Of a DNA stretch of 64,000 bases, positions 43,420-51,532 are shown piece by piece. Origin of the DNA: Amycolatopsis sacchari (lineage in GTDB: Bacteria; Actinomycetota; Actinomycetes; Mycobacteriales; Pseudonocardiaceae); the NCBI RefSeq assembly GCF_900114035.1, contig NZ_FORP01000012.1, positions 1-64,000 on the forward strand. The letters run 5' to 3'. A model generated the notes under the pieces. It saw only the letters and a program-made list of their open reading frames with translations. It did no database searches and was not told where the DNA came from. The position numbers were made by a program, and so were the translations under genes. Numbering within the stretch: position 1 is the stretch's first letter; every line of letters begins with the position of its first letter.

Positions 43420-43453
43420 ATGCCGGGGAGACCGGAGCCGGTCTCCCCGGCAT
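43420..43453 (+). terminator. Terminator after CoA-transferase
   Basis: ATGCCGGGGAGACC (43420-43433) and GGTCTCCCCGGCAT (43440-43453) form a perfect 14-bp stem with a 6-base loop, 4 bp after the stop codon. Confidence 0.88.
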
Positions 43454-43493
43454 GTCGGCGGGGGTGGCGCGGCCGCGCGATTTACGCTGCAAT

Positions 43494-43598
43494 GGACACG
43501 GAGAGTCAGCGGTGGCCGCCGACAGGGTGAAAGCCTGTCGTAAAGCCTTGTCGCCGGGCAGGATGGCGGGGTGTCCGGGCGTGGCCGCCGGAGCGGCC
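43494..43598 (+). ncRNA. Structured 5' leader, candidate cis-regulatory RNA
   Basis: A TACGCT box (43483-43488) should start transcription at about 43495, where GGACAC (43494-43499) can pair with GTGTCC (43571-43576). Inside this closing stem lie GCGG/CCGC (43509-43519), GACAGG/CCTGTC (43521-43539) with a GTGAAAG loop, then GTAAAGCC and CGCC/GGCG (43552-43568). A separate perfect hairpin GGCCGC-cgga-GCGGCC (43583-43598) follows before the ribosome site GGATGGAG of the 55-residue gene. The layout is like a riboswitch aptamer plus expression platform, but it does not match any class I know. Confidence 0.55.
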
Positions 43599-43623
43599 CC
43601 CGCGAACCGATCGGATGGAGCGT

Positions 43624-43791
43624 ATGTCGGCGAACACCAAGAAGATCGTCATCGTCGCCGTCGTCGCGTTCGTGTTGTTCTTCCTGATCAGCAGGCCCAC
43701 CCAGTCCGCGGAGGTCGTGCAGAACGTGCTCGGCTGGCTGCGGGACGGCGCGGAGGCGATCGTGACCTTCGTGCGGACCCTGTTCTCCTGA
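43624..43791 (+). CDS. Small membrane protein (55 aa)
   Basis: A 55-residue ORF with strong codon bias: a basic start (MSANTKK), one membrane helix (IVIVAVVAFVLFFLIS), then an amphipathic region (SAEVVQNVLGWLRDGAEAIV). ATG 43624 follows GGAG. It resembles short single-pass proteins common in actinomycetes; function unknown. Its unusually long, structured leader (about 130 bases) suggests regulated expression. Stop at 43789-43791. Confidence 0.72.
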   Translation: MSANTKKIVIVAVVAFVLFFLISRPTQSAEVVQNVLGWLRDGAEAIVTFVRTLFS

Positions 43792-44085
43792 CCCCATCAG
43801 CGGTTCGCCCGGTGCCGGACGGCATCGGGCCCACTGCCGTGTCCGCGTGTTTCGAGATCACGGAAAGTCACCATTCCCGGCGTTTGGGCGGGGTCGTTCG
43901 ACCATCCGGGTGGATCAAGAGGATTAACGCCCTGGTCGCCGGATTCCCGGGGAAAAGGGTCTGGCGTCCAGGCCGGAATTGGCTCTACGGTGCTCACATT
44001 GCGTGACCAGCGCGTTCTGGCACGCTCCATCGCTCGATATCGCGGTTTCAGTCAGGCTTGTCGGTTGGGGCACGAGGAGGCAGGG
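43792..44085 (+). other. Intergenic region before hypothetical gene
   Basis: About 290 bp with no supported gene. It holds GCATCGGGCCCACTGCC-like GC-rich sequence, then a less GC-rich part near 43850-44040 with the ribosome site GAGGAGG of the next gene at its end. A GTG at 43990 extends the following frame by 32 codons but has no ribosome site. I see no clear inverted repeat. Confidence 0.5.
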
Positions 44086-44571
44086 ATGACCGGAGATCCC
44101 GGGGTTGATGCGGTTATCGCCCAGTGGGCGGCCGAGCGGGAGAAGACGCCGGAGGAGCAGGAGATCGACCGCATCACGTCCGCCTGGCTCGCCGACGTCC
44201 CACAGCAGCAGCCGCCAGGGATCCCCGGTCAGCGCGCGCGTTCCGGTGCCCGTGGCTGGGCGCAGGTCGAGTCCGCCGACCCCGACTACCTCGACGCGAT
44301 GCGCGCCCGGCTGCCCGGGGTGCCGCACGAACTGCTCGTCGCCGCCGCGGGCTGGTGGCAGATGATCGGTGACGTCAGCGAGGCCGAGCGGTGGTGGGAC
44401 GCGGGGATCAGCCCGCTGGACCAGCGCGCGCTCGACTACCGCGCCGCGGGCCTCACGCCGGGCGACCTCAGCCGCCGCCTCGGCCCGATGACCGTCCTGC
44501 AGCACCTCCGCCGCGGCAGCGCCCCGGCCTGGTGCGTCGCCCGCCTCGCCCGCCAGCAGAAGGCCGGTTAG
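44086..44571 (+). CDS. Hypothetical protein, DNA/partner-binding unknown
   Basis: A 161-residue protein I do not recognise. It is mainly helical and charged: DAVIAQWAAEREKTPEEQEI, then a linker, then PHELLVAAAGWWQMIGDVSEAERWWDAG and ALDYRAAGLTPGDLSRRLGP, which could form a small helical DNA-binding-like fold. ATG 44086 has a GAGGAGG site 5 bases upstream; the frame begins earlier at GTG 43990. Codon bias is typical for the genome. It is 255 bp upstream of the transglycosylase with the nested hairpin between them. Confidence 0.65.
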   Translation: MTGDPGVDAVIAQWAAEREKTPEEQEIDRITSAWLADVPQQQPPGIPGQRARSGARGWAQVESADPDYLDAMRARLPGVPHELLVAAAGWWQMIGDVSEAERWWDAGISPLDQRALDYRAAGLTPGDLSRRLGPMTVLQHLRRGSAPAWCVARLARQQKAG

Positions 44572-44610
44572 TTCTGGATTCGGCCTGCCGACCGGTGCGG
44601 GTAGCGGAAC

Positions 44611-44695
44611 CTGAGGCGGCCCCTCGCTCCGGGATCGCCTCCTCATGACCGCCAGGTCACCACGGAGGCGCTGTCCTCGCGAGGAACCGCCTCAG
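44611..44695. other. Four-stem nested hairpin
   Basis: An 85-bp fully nested inverted structure. From outside in: CTGAGGCGG/CCGCCTCAG (44611-44619 with 44687-44695), CCTCGC/GCGAGG (44622-44627 with 44679-44684), CGCCTCC/GGAGGCG (44636-44642 with 44664-44670) and TGACC/GGTCA (44646-44650 with 44655-44659, GCCA loop). It lies between a hypothetical gene and the lytic transglycosylase on the same strand, 131 bp before the latter's start. No T-run follows. It could be a terminator, an RNA element or the relic of a small mobile repeat. Confidence 0.7.
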
Positions 44696-44826
44696 AACCC
44701 GCGGCGGTGCCGGTTGCTCGGGTGGTAAAGCGGCTACGCCGCCGCAACAAAGTCGAATACACGCCCGTAACGTAGGTGTCCGTATGGTCGTTGGTGGTAC
44801 GGAGACCGTTGCGGGAGGCAGGATTC

Positions 44827-45690
44827 TTGGGCACTGAGCAAGCCGAGCAGGAGACGGCCGCGGTGCCCGGAAGGGCGCGGCCCGGTCTCGCGGCGCTGGG
44901 GCGGCTCGGGATCGTCGCGGCGGTGCTGGCCGTGGGCGCGACGGCGGTGTTCGTCACCACCAAGGTCACCACCCCCGAGGCGGGCCGCACCACCACCGAC
45001 ATCCCGGCGCTCTCGGTGCCCGCGGTCGACGTCGAACCCGGGTCGACCGCTCCGGTCAACGCCACGGTCGCCGGTAGTCCCGTTGCCAACACCCAGCCCG
45101 TCCAGCAGCAGCCGCAGCCCCAGAGCAACAAGACGCCGCTCGCGGTGTGGGCGGACAAGGTTTCAGCGGTCACGAACATCCCCGCGCGAGCGCTCGTCGC
45201 GTACGGCAACGCGGAGCTGGCGCTGCGTGACAGCCAGCCCGCCTGCCGGGTGTCCTGGGCCACGCTCGCGGGTATCGGGCGCATCGAGTCCAACCACGGG
45301 CAGTACGCCGGAGCGGTCCTGCAGGCCAACGGCTATCCCTCCAAGGCCATCGTCGGGGTACCACTGGACGGCTCGGCGGGCGTGCGCGCGATCGGCGACA
45401 CCGACGGCGGCCGGTTCGACGGCGACCCGAACTACGACCGCGCGGTCGGGCCGATGCAGTTCATCCCCAGCACGTGGGCGAAGTGGGGCGGCGGCTACGA
45501 CCCGCAGCAGATCGACGCCGCCGCGCTGGCCGCGGCGAAGTACCTGTGCGCGGGCGGCCGGGACATGTCCAGCGCCGCCGGCTGGTGGCAGGGCATCCTG
45601 TCCTACAACAACTCCGTGGAGTACGCGCAGAAGGTCTTCGGCCTCGCCGACTCCTACGCCAAGGCCGCGCAGGCGGTCAAGGTCTCGTGA
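44827..45690 (+). CDS. Lytic murein transglycosylase, membrane-anchored
   Basis: A 287-residue SLT-type lytic transglycosylase. An N-terminal helix (RLGIVAAVLAVGATAVFVTT) anchors it, followed by a Pro/Gln/Thr linker and a catalytic domain beginning at TPLAVWADKVSAV. The catalytic Glu lies in IGRIESNHGQYAG, and AVGPMQFIPSTWAKWGGGY matches the MltB-like signature. It cleaves peptidoglycan glycan strands outside the membrane. TTG 44827 is chosen for its GGGAGGCAGG site; GTG 44776 extends by 17 residues without one. Confidence 0.88.
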   Translation: MGTEQAEQETAAVPGRARPGLAALGRLGIVAAVLAVGATAVFVTTKVTTPEAGRTTTDIPALSVPAVDVEPGSTAPVNATVAGSPVANTQPVQQQPQPQSNKTPLAVWADKVSAVTNIPARALVAYGNAELALRDSQPACRVSWATLAGIGRIESNHGQYAGAVLQANGYPSKAIVGVPLDGSAGVRAIGDTDGGRFDGDPNYDRAVGPMQFIPSTWAKWGGGYDPQQIDAAALAAAKYLCAGGRDMSSAAGWWQGILSYNNSVEYAQKVFGLADSYAKAAQAVKVS

Positions 45691-45716
45691 AGCCGGGCGA
45701 GTGCTAGCGTCGGGGT

Positions 45717-46112
45717 GTGCCAGCCGGGTTCCTCACGCCACGCCGCATCGCCATCGGCGTGCTGTGCCTGGTCAGCCTCGTCGTCTGCTGCGGGCTGGCC
45801 TGGTGGCAGTGGAACCGCTTCGAGTCGGCCAGCGGCACGTTCCAGAACCTGGGCTACGTGCTGCAGTGGCCGCTGTTCGGCCTGTTCCCGGCGTTCATGG
45901 TGCTGCGCATCCGCAAGCTGCGCCGGGAGGCCGCGGCCGCCGACGACGCGCCCGAGCCTGAGCCCCGCCAGGAGTGGGGCCGCAAGCCGGTCGCCGAGGT
46001 GCCCCGGCCGCGGCCCGCGCGCCCGGCCGTCACCGACGACGAGGACGAGGAACTGGCCGCCTACAACCGCTACCTCGCCGAACTGCACGCGCGAGACCAA
46101 GAGGAACGCTAG
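45717..46112 (+). CDS. Conserved two-TM protein, unknown function
   Basis: A 131-residue protein with two membrane segments (RRIAIGVLCLVSLVVCCGLAW and LQWPLFGLFPAFMVLRI) and a charged cytoplasmic tail ending AAYNRYLAELHARD. This pattern is common to an actinobacterial family that usually precedes a DUF3817 gene, as here (12 bp downstream). GTG 45717 is exactly 7 bp after TAGCGT (45705-45710), so the mRNA is probably leaderless. It probably forms an operon with the next gene. Confidence 0.78.
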   Translation: MPAGFLTPRRIAIGVLCLVSLVVCCGLAWWQWNRFESASGTFQNLGYVLQWPLFGLFPAFMVLRIRKLRREAAAADDAPEPEPRQEWGRKPVAEVPRPRPARPAVTDDEDEELAAYNRYLAELHARDQEER

Positions 46113-46124
46113 GAGAACCCGCAG

Positions 46125-46469
46125 ATGGTGAGCAGCACTGAAGGCACCGCCAAGGCGAGCGTGTCCCTGAAGGGACCGCTGCTGCGCTACCGGGTGCTGG
46201 CCTACGCCACCGGTGTCGCGCTGCTGTGCCTGACCGCAGCGTTCATCCTCAAGTACGCCGCAGACTCGCCGGGCATGATGAGCTGGGCGGGCGTCACGCA
46301 CGGCGTGTTCTACATGGTCTACCTCGTGATGGCCGTCGACCTCGCGCTCAAGGCCCGCTGGTCGATCAAGGGCACGATCCTGGTGCTGCTCGCCGGCACC
46401 ATCCCGTTCTTGTCGTTCGTCGCCGAGCGGGCCGTCACGCACCGCGTCCAGGAGGGGCGGAAGCTCTGA
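46125..46469 (+). CDS. DUF3817 membrane protein
   Basis: A 114-residue protein of the DUF3817 family with three membrane helices (RVLAYATGVALLCLTAAFIL; THGVFYMVYLVMAVDLAL; GTILVLLAGTIPFLSFVAE). ATG 46125 is preceded by AGGAGAACCC. The 3' end overlaps the convergent polyamine-gene frame by 35 bp. Function unknown; members are small inner-membrane proteins. Confidence 0.88.
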   Translation: MVSSTEGTAKASVSLKGPLLRYRVLAYATGVALLCLTAAFILKYAADSPGMMSWAGVTHGVFYMVYLVMAVDLALKARWSIKGTILVLLAGTIPFLSFVAERAVTHRVQEGRKL

Positions 46470-47640
46470 CCCGCAGCGGCGGCACGGTGTTGCCGCGCAG
46501 CGCGGTCGCGTCGATCGTCTCCGGGCGGTAGGCCAGCTCCTCTAGGCGCAGGTCCGGTTCGCCCGGTTCGCGGCGGCCGGACAGGAACGCCCACTCGTGC
46601 TCGTCCGAGCCGTAGTAGACGACCGTCCCGAACGCCTCGGTGAACCGCCGCCACGCGGTGATCAGCGTGTCGTTGCGCCACATCGTCGGACAGCCCGCCT
46701 GGCTGGACACGACACCGCCGGGCGCGAGCACCGCGGCGCAGCGCGCCAGGAACTCCGCCCCGTAGAGCCGGTTGTGCTGTGCCGCCGGGTCGTCGTTCTC
46801 GTCCGGCAGGTCGATCACCACGACGTCGTAGCCCGGTTCGCAGTCGCCGAGGAACTCCCAGCCGTCGCGGTAGTGCACCCGCACGGCCCCGTCGCCGCGT
46901 TCGGCCGCCGCCAGTTCCTCGGGCGTGTAGCCGTAGGGCAGGTGTTCGGCGCACGCCCGCACGGCCTCGCGGTCGATGTCGACGTGGTCCACCAGTGCCC
47001 CCGCATCGGCCGCGATCCGACTCGCCACGCCCTCGCTGGAGCCGATGATCAGCACCCGCCGCAGCCGCTTCGCGAGCAGCATCGGCGGCACCATCAGCGC
47101 CTCGTGGTAGGTCAGCTGCGTGGCCTCCGTGCTCTGCCGTTCCTCGTCGCAGAACAGCGAGACGCCCTGCGCGGTCCGCCCGATCAGCACGTGCTGGAAC
47201 GGGGTGCGCGTCTCGAACAGCACCTCCTCGACCGTCCACGACCGGCTGAGCCCGCGCCCGACCGGCTCGACGAGCTGCCGCGCGCCGTGCCCGCGGTGGG
47301 CCGTGGTGGTGCGGACCGATTCCGTGCCGAGCGCGCGGGCGAGCAGGCGCACGGCGAGCTCGGGGTCGGCCCGTTCGCCGCAGGTGAACACGTCCGCGAA
47401 CGCGGCCCCGATCTCGGGGTAGGCGTGCACGGACGCGTGGGACTCGGCCAGCATCGCCAGCACCGTGACCCCGTGCGGCTCGAACCGGTGGGCCAGCACG
47501 TCGATCACCTTCGCACCGGCCTCGGTGACCGCGGTGCGCAGCGCCTCGCGCAGGAACTCCGGGTCGTCGAGCAGCCGGGGCTCGACGCCGTCGAGTTCGG
47601 CGAGCACGTGCCGTCCGGAGAAGGTGCCGATCTCACTCAA
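46435..47640 (-). CDS. speDE: SpeD-SpeE fusion: AdoMet decarboxylase/aminopropyltransferase
   Basis: A 401-residue fusion. Residues 1-125 match S-adenosylmethionine decarboxylase (SpeH/SpeD type): FSGRHVLAEL, the self-cleavage site ESHASVHAYPE (Ser67 would become the pyruvoyl group) and ADVFTCG. Residues about 130-401 form an aminopropyltransferase with a SAM site (VLIIGSSEG, replacing the usual GGGDG) and YDVVVIDLPDEND. One chain could thus make decarboxylated AdoMet and use it on putrescine. The start is TTG 47640, overlapping the decarboxylase gene by 8 bp; no ATG/GTG in frame fits. Convergent with DUF3817. Confidence 0.86.
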   Translation of the reverse strand: MSEIGTFSGRHVLAELDGVEPRLLDDPEFLREALRTAVTEAGAKVIDVLAHRFEPHGVTVLAMLAESHASVHAYPEIGAAFADVFTCGERADPELAVRLLARALGTESVRTTTAHRGHGARQLVEPVGRGLSRSWTVEEVLFETRTPFQHVLIGRTAQGVSLFCDEERQSTEATQLTYHEALMVPPMLLAKRLRRVLIIGSSEGVASRIAADAGALVDHVDIDREAVRACAEHLPYGYTPEELAAAERGDGAVRVHYRDGWEFLGDCEPGYDVVVIDLPDENDDPAAQHNRLYGAEFLARCAAVLAPGGVVSSQAGCPTMWRNDTLITAWRRFTEAFGTVVYYGSDEHEWAFLSGRREPGEPDLRLEELAYRPETIDATALRGNTVPPLRVRASAPPGRGA

Positions 47641-48739
47641 GGCAGTACGTCCGCAGCGGCTCGATCCCGTTGAACGCCACCGAGGAGTAGCTGGCCGTGT
47701 AGGCCCCGGCGTCGAGGATGCCGAGCTGGTCACCCGGCGCCAGCGCCAGCGGCAGTTCGCAGGGCGTGTGTTGGTAGAGCACGTCGTCACCATCGCACGT
47801 CGGTCCCGCGAGGATCACCGGCCCCCGCTCACCGCCGCCGTCCTCGAACCGGTACGGGATGGCCTCGTTCTCCGTCTCGGCCAGCCCGTTGTAGCGGCCG
47901 ATGTCGAGGTAGACCCACCGGTGCTCGCCGCGCCACGCGACCAGCACGACCTCCGTGCGGATGAGCCCGGCCTCGGCGACGACGGCCCGGCCGGGTTCGA
48001 GCACCAGCCGTGGGGGTGTGGGGAAGTGGGCCGCGAGCGCGGCGCGCACGACCGCCGCGTACTCGGCGAGCGAGGGCACCGGATCGCGGTAGCGGATGCC
48101 GAACCCGCCGCCGATGTTCAGGTGCGCCAACGGGATTCCGGCCTCGGCGGCGACCTTCGCCGCGGTCGCGATCCCGGTGTCCCACGCCGACGGGTCCGGC
48201 TGCTGCGAGCCGACGTGGAACGCGAGCCCCGGCGTCAGCCCGAGGTCGGTGGCCAGGCGCAGCAGGGCGACGGCCTCGGCCGGGGTGCAGCCGAACTTGC
48301 GGCCGAACGGGGTGGCCGACGCCGGGGTCTCGACCAGCATCCGGACCGAGACCGCGGAACCGGGGGCGTGCCGCGCGATCTGCCGCAGGTCGCTCTCGGC
48401 GTCGGTGGTGAACTCGCGCACCCCGTGCTCGAAGGCGAACGCGATGTCCGCGGCCTTCTTGATCGGGTTGCCGTACGACAGGGACTCCGGCGCGGCACCC
48501 TCCGCCAGGCAGGCGGTGATCTCCGCGGGCCCGGCGACGTCGAACCCGCCGCCCGCGGCCAGCACGGCCCGCAGCACGGCGGGTTCGGGGTTCGCCTTGA
48601 CGGCGTAGCACAGGCGCGAGTGCGGGAATTCGGCTGCGAACTCCCGCACCCGCGCGGTGACCAGTGCGGTGTCGACGACCAGGAAGGGCGTCGGCGGGGC
48701 CTGCCCGGCCAGGAAGCGGCGGATCCTCTCCGAACTCAC
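47633..48739 (-). CDS. Ornithine/lysine decarboxylase, type III fold
   Basis: A 368-residue PLP-dependent decarboxylase of the alanine-racemase fold. The PLP Lys is in LCYAVKANPEP; HVGSQQPDPSAWD, LEPGRAVVAEAG and GPTCDGDDVLY (catalytic Cys, Asp) are typical of ornithine decarboxylase and relatives. It makes putrescine (or cadaverine) for the SpeD-SpeE fusion downstream, overlapping by 8 bp. The start GTG 48739 has GGGGAG just before it and lies 13 bp after the symporter stop, so it is likely on the symporter transcript. Confidence 0.86.
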   Translation of the reverse strand: MSSERIRRFLAGQAPPTPFLVVDTALVTARVREFAAEFPHSRLCYAVKANPEPAVLRAVLAAGGGFDVAGPAEITACLAEGAAPESLSYGNPIKKAADIAFAFEHGVREFTTDAESDLRQIARHAPGSAVSVRMLVETPASATPFGRKFGCTPAEAVALLRLATDLGLTPGLAFHVGSQQPDPSAWDTGIATAAKVAAEAGIPLAHLNIGGGFGIRYRDPVPSLAEYAAVVRAALAAHFPTPPRLVLEPGRAVVAEAGLIRTEVVLVAWRGEHRWVYLDIGRYNGLAETENEAIPYRFEDGGGERGPVILAGPTCDGDDVLYQHTPCELPLALAPGDQLGILDAGAYTASYSSVAFNGIEPLRTYCLE

Positions 48740-48752
48740 GCTCCCCAGGTTG

Positions 48753-50351
48753 TCAGGTCCCGATGCCGGTCAGCGACCGGACCTCCATCTCGGCCTGCTT
48801 GCGCTCGTCGGCCTTGTCGCGGCCGATCAGCGTGCCGACGAACCCGCACAGGAACGAGAACGGGATCGACACCAGGCCGGGGTTGGACAGCGGGAACCAG
48901 TGGAAGTCCACGCCCTTGATGATCGACGTCGCCCCGCCGGACACGACCGGCGAGAAGATCACCAGCACCACCGAGCAGATCAGGCCGCCGTACATGCCCC
49001 ACAGCGTGCCCGTGGTGTTGAAGCGCTTCCAGAACAGCGTGTACAGCAGCGTCGACAGGTTCGCCGACGCGGCGACGGCGAACGCCAGCGCCACCAGGAA
49101 CGCGACGTTCTGGCCGTTGGCGAGGATGCCGCCGAGGATCGACAGCACGCCGATGCCGAGCGCGGCGCGGCGCGCGACGCGCACCTCGTCCACCGGGTCC
49201 GCCTTGCCGCGCTTGAAGATGTTCGCGTACACGTCGTGCGCGAAGGACGCCGAAGCGGTGATCGTCAGGCCGGCGACCACGGCGAGGATCGTCGCGAACG
49301 CCACCGCCGCGATGATGCCGAGCAGCACCGTGCCGCCGATGTGCAGCGCCAGCAGCGGCGCCGCCGAGTTCTCGCCACCGGGCGCGGCCTTGATCTCGTC
49401 GGCACCGACGAGCGCGGTCGCGCCGAAGCCGATGACCAGCGTGCACAGGTAGAACACGAACACGCACGCCGTCGCCCACACCACCGAGCGGCGCGCCTCG
49501 TGCGAGTTCGGCACGGTGTAGAAGCGCATCAGCACGTGGGGCAGGCCCGCCGTGCCCAGGATCAGCGCGACGGCCAGCGACAGGAAGTCCAGCTTCGTGA
49601 CGCCGCTCTTGCCGTACTGCGCGCCCGGTTCGAGCAGCCGCTCGCCCAGCGGGCTGTGGTAGGCGGCCTGCGACAGCAGGTTCGACAGGCTGAAGCCGAA
49701 CTTGCCGAACAGGAACACCGTCATCAGCACGACGGACAGGATCAGGATCGCGGCCTTGATGATCTGCACCCACGTCGTGCCCTTCATGCCGCCGACCAGC
49801 ACGTAGAACACCATGACCAGACCCACGACGGCGATCACGATCGACTGGCCGAACCGGCTGTGCACGTTGAGCAGCAGCGCGATCAGCGCACCGGCACCGG
49901 CCATCTGCGCGAGCATGTAGAACAGCGAGATGACCAGCGTCGACGTGGCCGCGGCGGCGCGGACCGGGCGCTGCTTCATCCGGAAGCTGAGCACGTCGCC
50001 CATCGTGAACCGGCCGGTGTTGCGCAGCAGTTCCGCCACGAGCAGCAGGTCGACCAGCCAGGCGACGAGGAAGCCGATCGAGTACAGGAAGCCGTCGTAG
50101 CCGTTGATGGCGATCGCGCCGGCGATGCCGAGGAACGAGGCGGCGGACAGGAAGTCACCGGACAGCGCGACGCCGTTCTGGCGGCCGGTGAACGCGCTGC
50201 TCGCCGCGTAGTAGTCGGCCCGGGACGACTTCCCGCTGCTGGCCCGGTACACGACGAACAGCGTGATCGCGACGAAGATCGCGAACACCGAGGTGTTGAG
50301 GATCGGGTTGCTGCTGTCGGGGCTGCTGCCCGCCGCGAACGTGGTGAACAT
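48753..50351 (-). CDS. actP: Cation/acetate symporter (ActP/MctC-like)
   Basis: A 532-residue sodium:solute symporter with about 13 membrane helices, most like ActP/MctC monocarboxylate transporters: YYAASSAFTGRQNGVALSGD, FLSAASFLGIAGAIAINGYDG, RNTGRFTMGDVLSFRM and VGGMKGTTWVQIIKAAIL. It imports acetate, pyruvate or propionate. It follows the DUF485 gene by 4 bp, the usual partner, and is followed after 13 bp by the decarboxylase gene. Repeated AGAAAGCGCT elements lie upstream of the operon. Confidence 0.92.
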   Translation of the reverse strand: MFTTFAAGSSPDSSNPILNTSVFAIFVAITLFVVYRASSGKSSRADYYAASSAFTGRQNGVALSGDFLSAASFLGIAGAIAINGYDGFLYSIGFLVAWLVDLLLVAELLRNTGRFTMGDVLSFRMKQRPVRAAAATSTLVISLFYMLAQMAGAGALIALLLNVHSRFGQSIVIAVVGLVMVFYVLVGGMKGTTWVQIIKAAILILSVVLMTVFLFGKFGFSLSNLLSQAAYHSPLGERLLEPGAQYGKSGVTKLDFLSLAVALILGTAGLPHVLMRFYTVPNSHEARRSVVWATACVFVFYLCTLVIGFGATALVGADEIKAAPGGENSAAPLLALHIGGTVLLGIIAAVAFATILAVVAGLTITASASFAHDVYANIFKRGKADPVDEVRVARRAALGIGVLSILGGILANGQNVAFLVALAFAVAASANLSTLLYTLFWKRFNTTGTLWGMYGGLICSVVLVIFSPVVSGGATSIIKGVDFHWFPLSNPGLVSIPFSFLCGFVGTLIGRDKADERKQAEMEVRSLTGIGT

Positions 50352-50355
50352 GGGG

Positions 50356-50772
50356 TTACTGGACTCCTGCCTGCTGCCGCACGACCTCGACCTGGGGGTC
50401 GAGCCTGCGCTTGGCGAACCGCAGATAGGCGATCGTGATCAGGGCCGTCGAGACGAACTGCAGGATGCCCAGCACGATCGCGACGTTGATCTCGCCGTAG
50501 ACCTTGGTGCTCATGAAGCCGTGCGCGTACGCCGCGAGCAGCACGTACCCGAGGTACCACGCGATGAACAGCAGGGTCATCGGGAACGCGAACCGGCGGA
50601 ACCGGCCGCGCAACGTCGTGAACTCCGGACTCCGCTGGATCGCTTCGTAGTCCACGGTCGTGGCACGCGGGCGAGGCTGTGGGGCCTCTTCGCCTGCCCC
50701 GAACAACGCCGGCGCCTGACCGGGGCCCGGGGCGGAGGTTCTCGTCGCTGGATTCTGGACGACGTTCTGCAT
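50356..50772 (-). CDS. DUF485 membrane protein
   Basis: A 138-residue DUF485 protein with two membrane helices (FAFPMTLLFIAWYLGYVLL and AIVLGILQFVSTALITIAYL) after an N-terminal proline-rich region. It is the standard companion of ActP-type symporters and is the first gene of the operon. ATG 50772 has GGGAGG 5 bases upstream; a longer ATG at 50811 does not. The downstream symporter begins 4 bp after its stop. Confidence 0.9.
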   Translation of the reverse strand: MQNVVQNPATRTSAPGPGQAPALFGAGEEAPQPRPRATTVDYEAIQRSPEFTTLRGRFRRFAFPMTLLFIAWYLGYVLLAAYAHGFMSTKVYGEINVAIVLGILQFVSTALITIAYLRFAKRRLDPQVEVVRQQAGVQ

Positions 50773-51532
50773 GGCTGCCTCCCAGCGAGCTGGCGAACCT
50801 TTGAGCCGCACATGCTAGCCACGGCTTACTACGGCTCTTGCGGGAGGCTGGGTTCACTGCGTGAGCACCGATTAGTGCTTTCACCAGGAGGAATGGGCCG
50901 TTCAGGCTAGCCGCGGCAGAAAGCGCTTGCTGGCGGTCTCACTGTTAGTAGTCAGAAAGCGCTACCACCACCGAATCGAGTGACAGGTGAGTTGCTCACC
51001 AATTCGGAGCGTGAAGTGGAGAATTATTGTCCGATTTGCCCTGTTGGCGGGGAAATCCGGCCTGTTCAGCAGCCCGCGGAAGCCACAAGATCGGGCGTTA
51101 TTCTTCTGTAACTCCGGCGCCCGGCGTACGGTCAGTGCGCCTTTTCCCCGCTCTCCCGGCCACCCCTGGGCTATGTGGGTGAAAGCGGAGGAAAGCGGTC
51201 TCACCAGGGCCGTCACGCAATCGGAGGCTCCGGGCGCCGACCCGCGCACCCGGCGGTCAACCCCCTGTCACAACGGGTATTTCCGCAGGTCGGCGCCCCC
51301 TTTTGCGGGAGGGTCCCGATGCTACCCATTGGTGTAAGCTCCTCTGGCCACGTTGACTCGCTGTGATCGAAGGTAACCGATCTTGTCCGGGCATCGGTGC
51401 ACATCGCATCATGCAGGGGCACCGGGAGCAGCAGGTCGACGCGGCCGGGGACGGCGTCCGTCGGCCCGCGGGCCACGCACAGACGAACGTCGCAGGACGC
51501 GCACACGAGATGCCGGACAGGGAGTCACCTTC
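50773..51532. other. Long divergent intergenic region, symporter/conservon
   Basis: A 760-bp gap without a supported gene, less GC-rich than the surroundings near 50985-51110. Contents: repeated AGAAAGCGCT elements (50917-50963), a perfect small inverted repeat GGTGAG-TTG-CTCACC (50986-51000), TTGACT at 51354, and the ribosome site GGGAG of the kinase gene at its right end. Short open frames here have no codon bias. A long 5' leader or a small RNA for either gene is possible, but I cannot identify one. Confidence 0.5.
50917..50963 (-). promoter_or_regulatory. Direct repeats CAGAAAGCGCT upstream of DUF485-actP
   Basis: CAGAAAGCGCT occurs at 50917-50927 and again at 50953-50963, 36 bp apart; the first continues as CAGAAAGCGCTTGCTGG, which has LacI-family-like symmetry (AAGCGCTT core). 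They lie about 150 bp upstream of the symporter operon. A carbon-source regulator of LacI or similar type is a reasonable guess. Confidence 0.4.

Noticed and set aside
43494-43598. FMN or c-di-GMP-I riboswitch
   Set aside because: GTGAAA, GTAAAGCC and AAAGCC match fragments only. The FMN consensus needs about 130 bases with several further conserved blocks, and the c-di-GMP-I GCAAACC block is missing.
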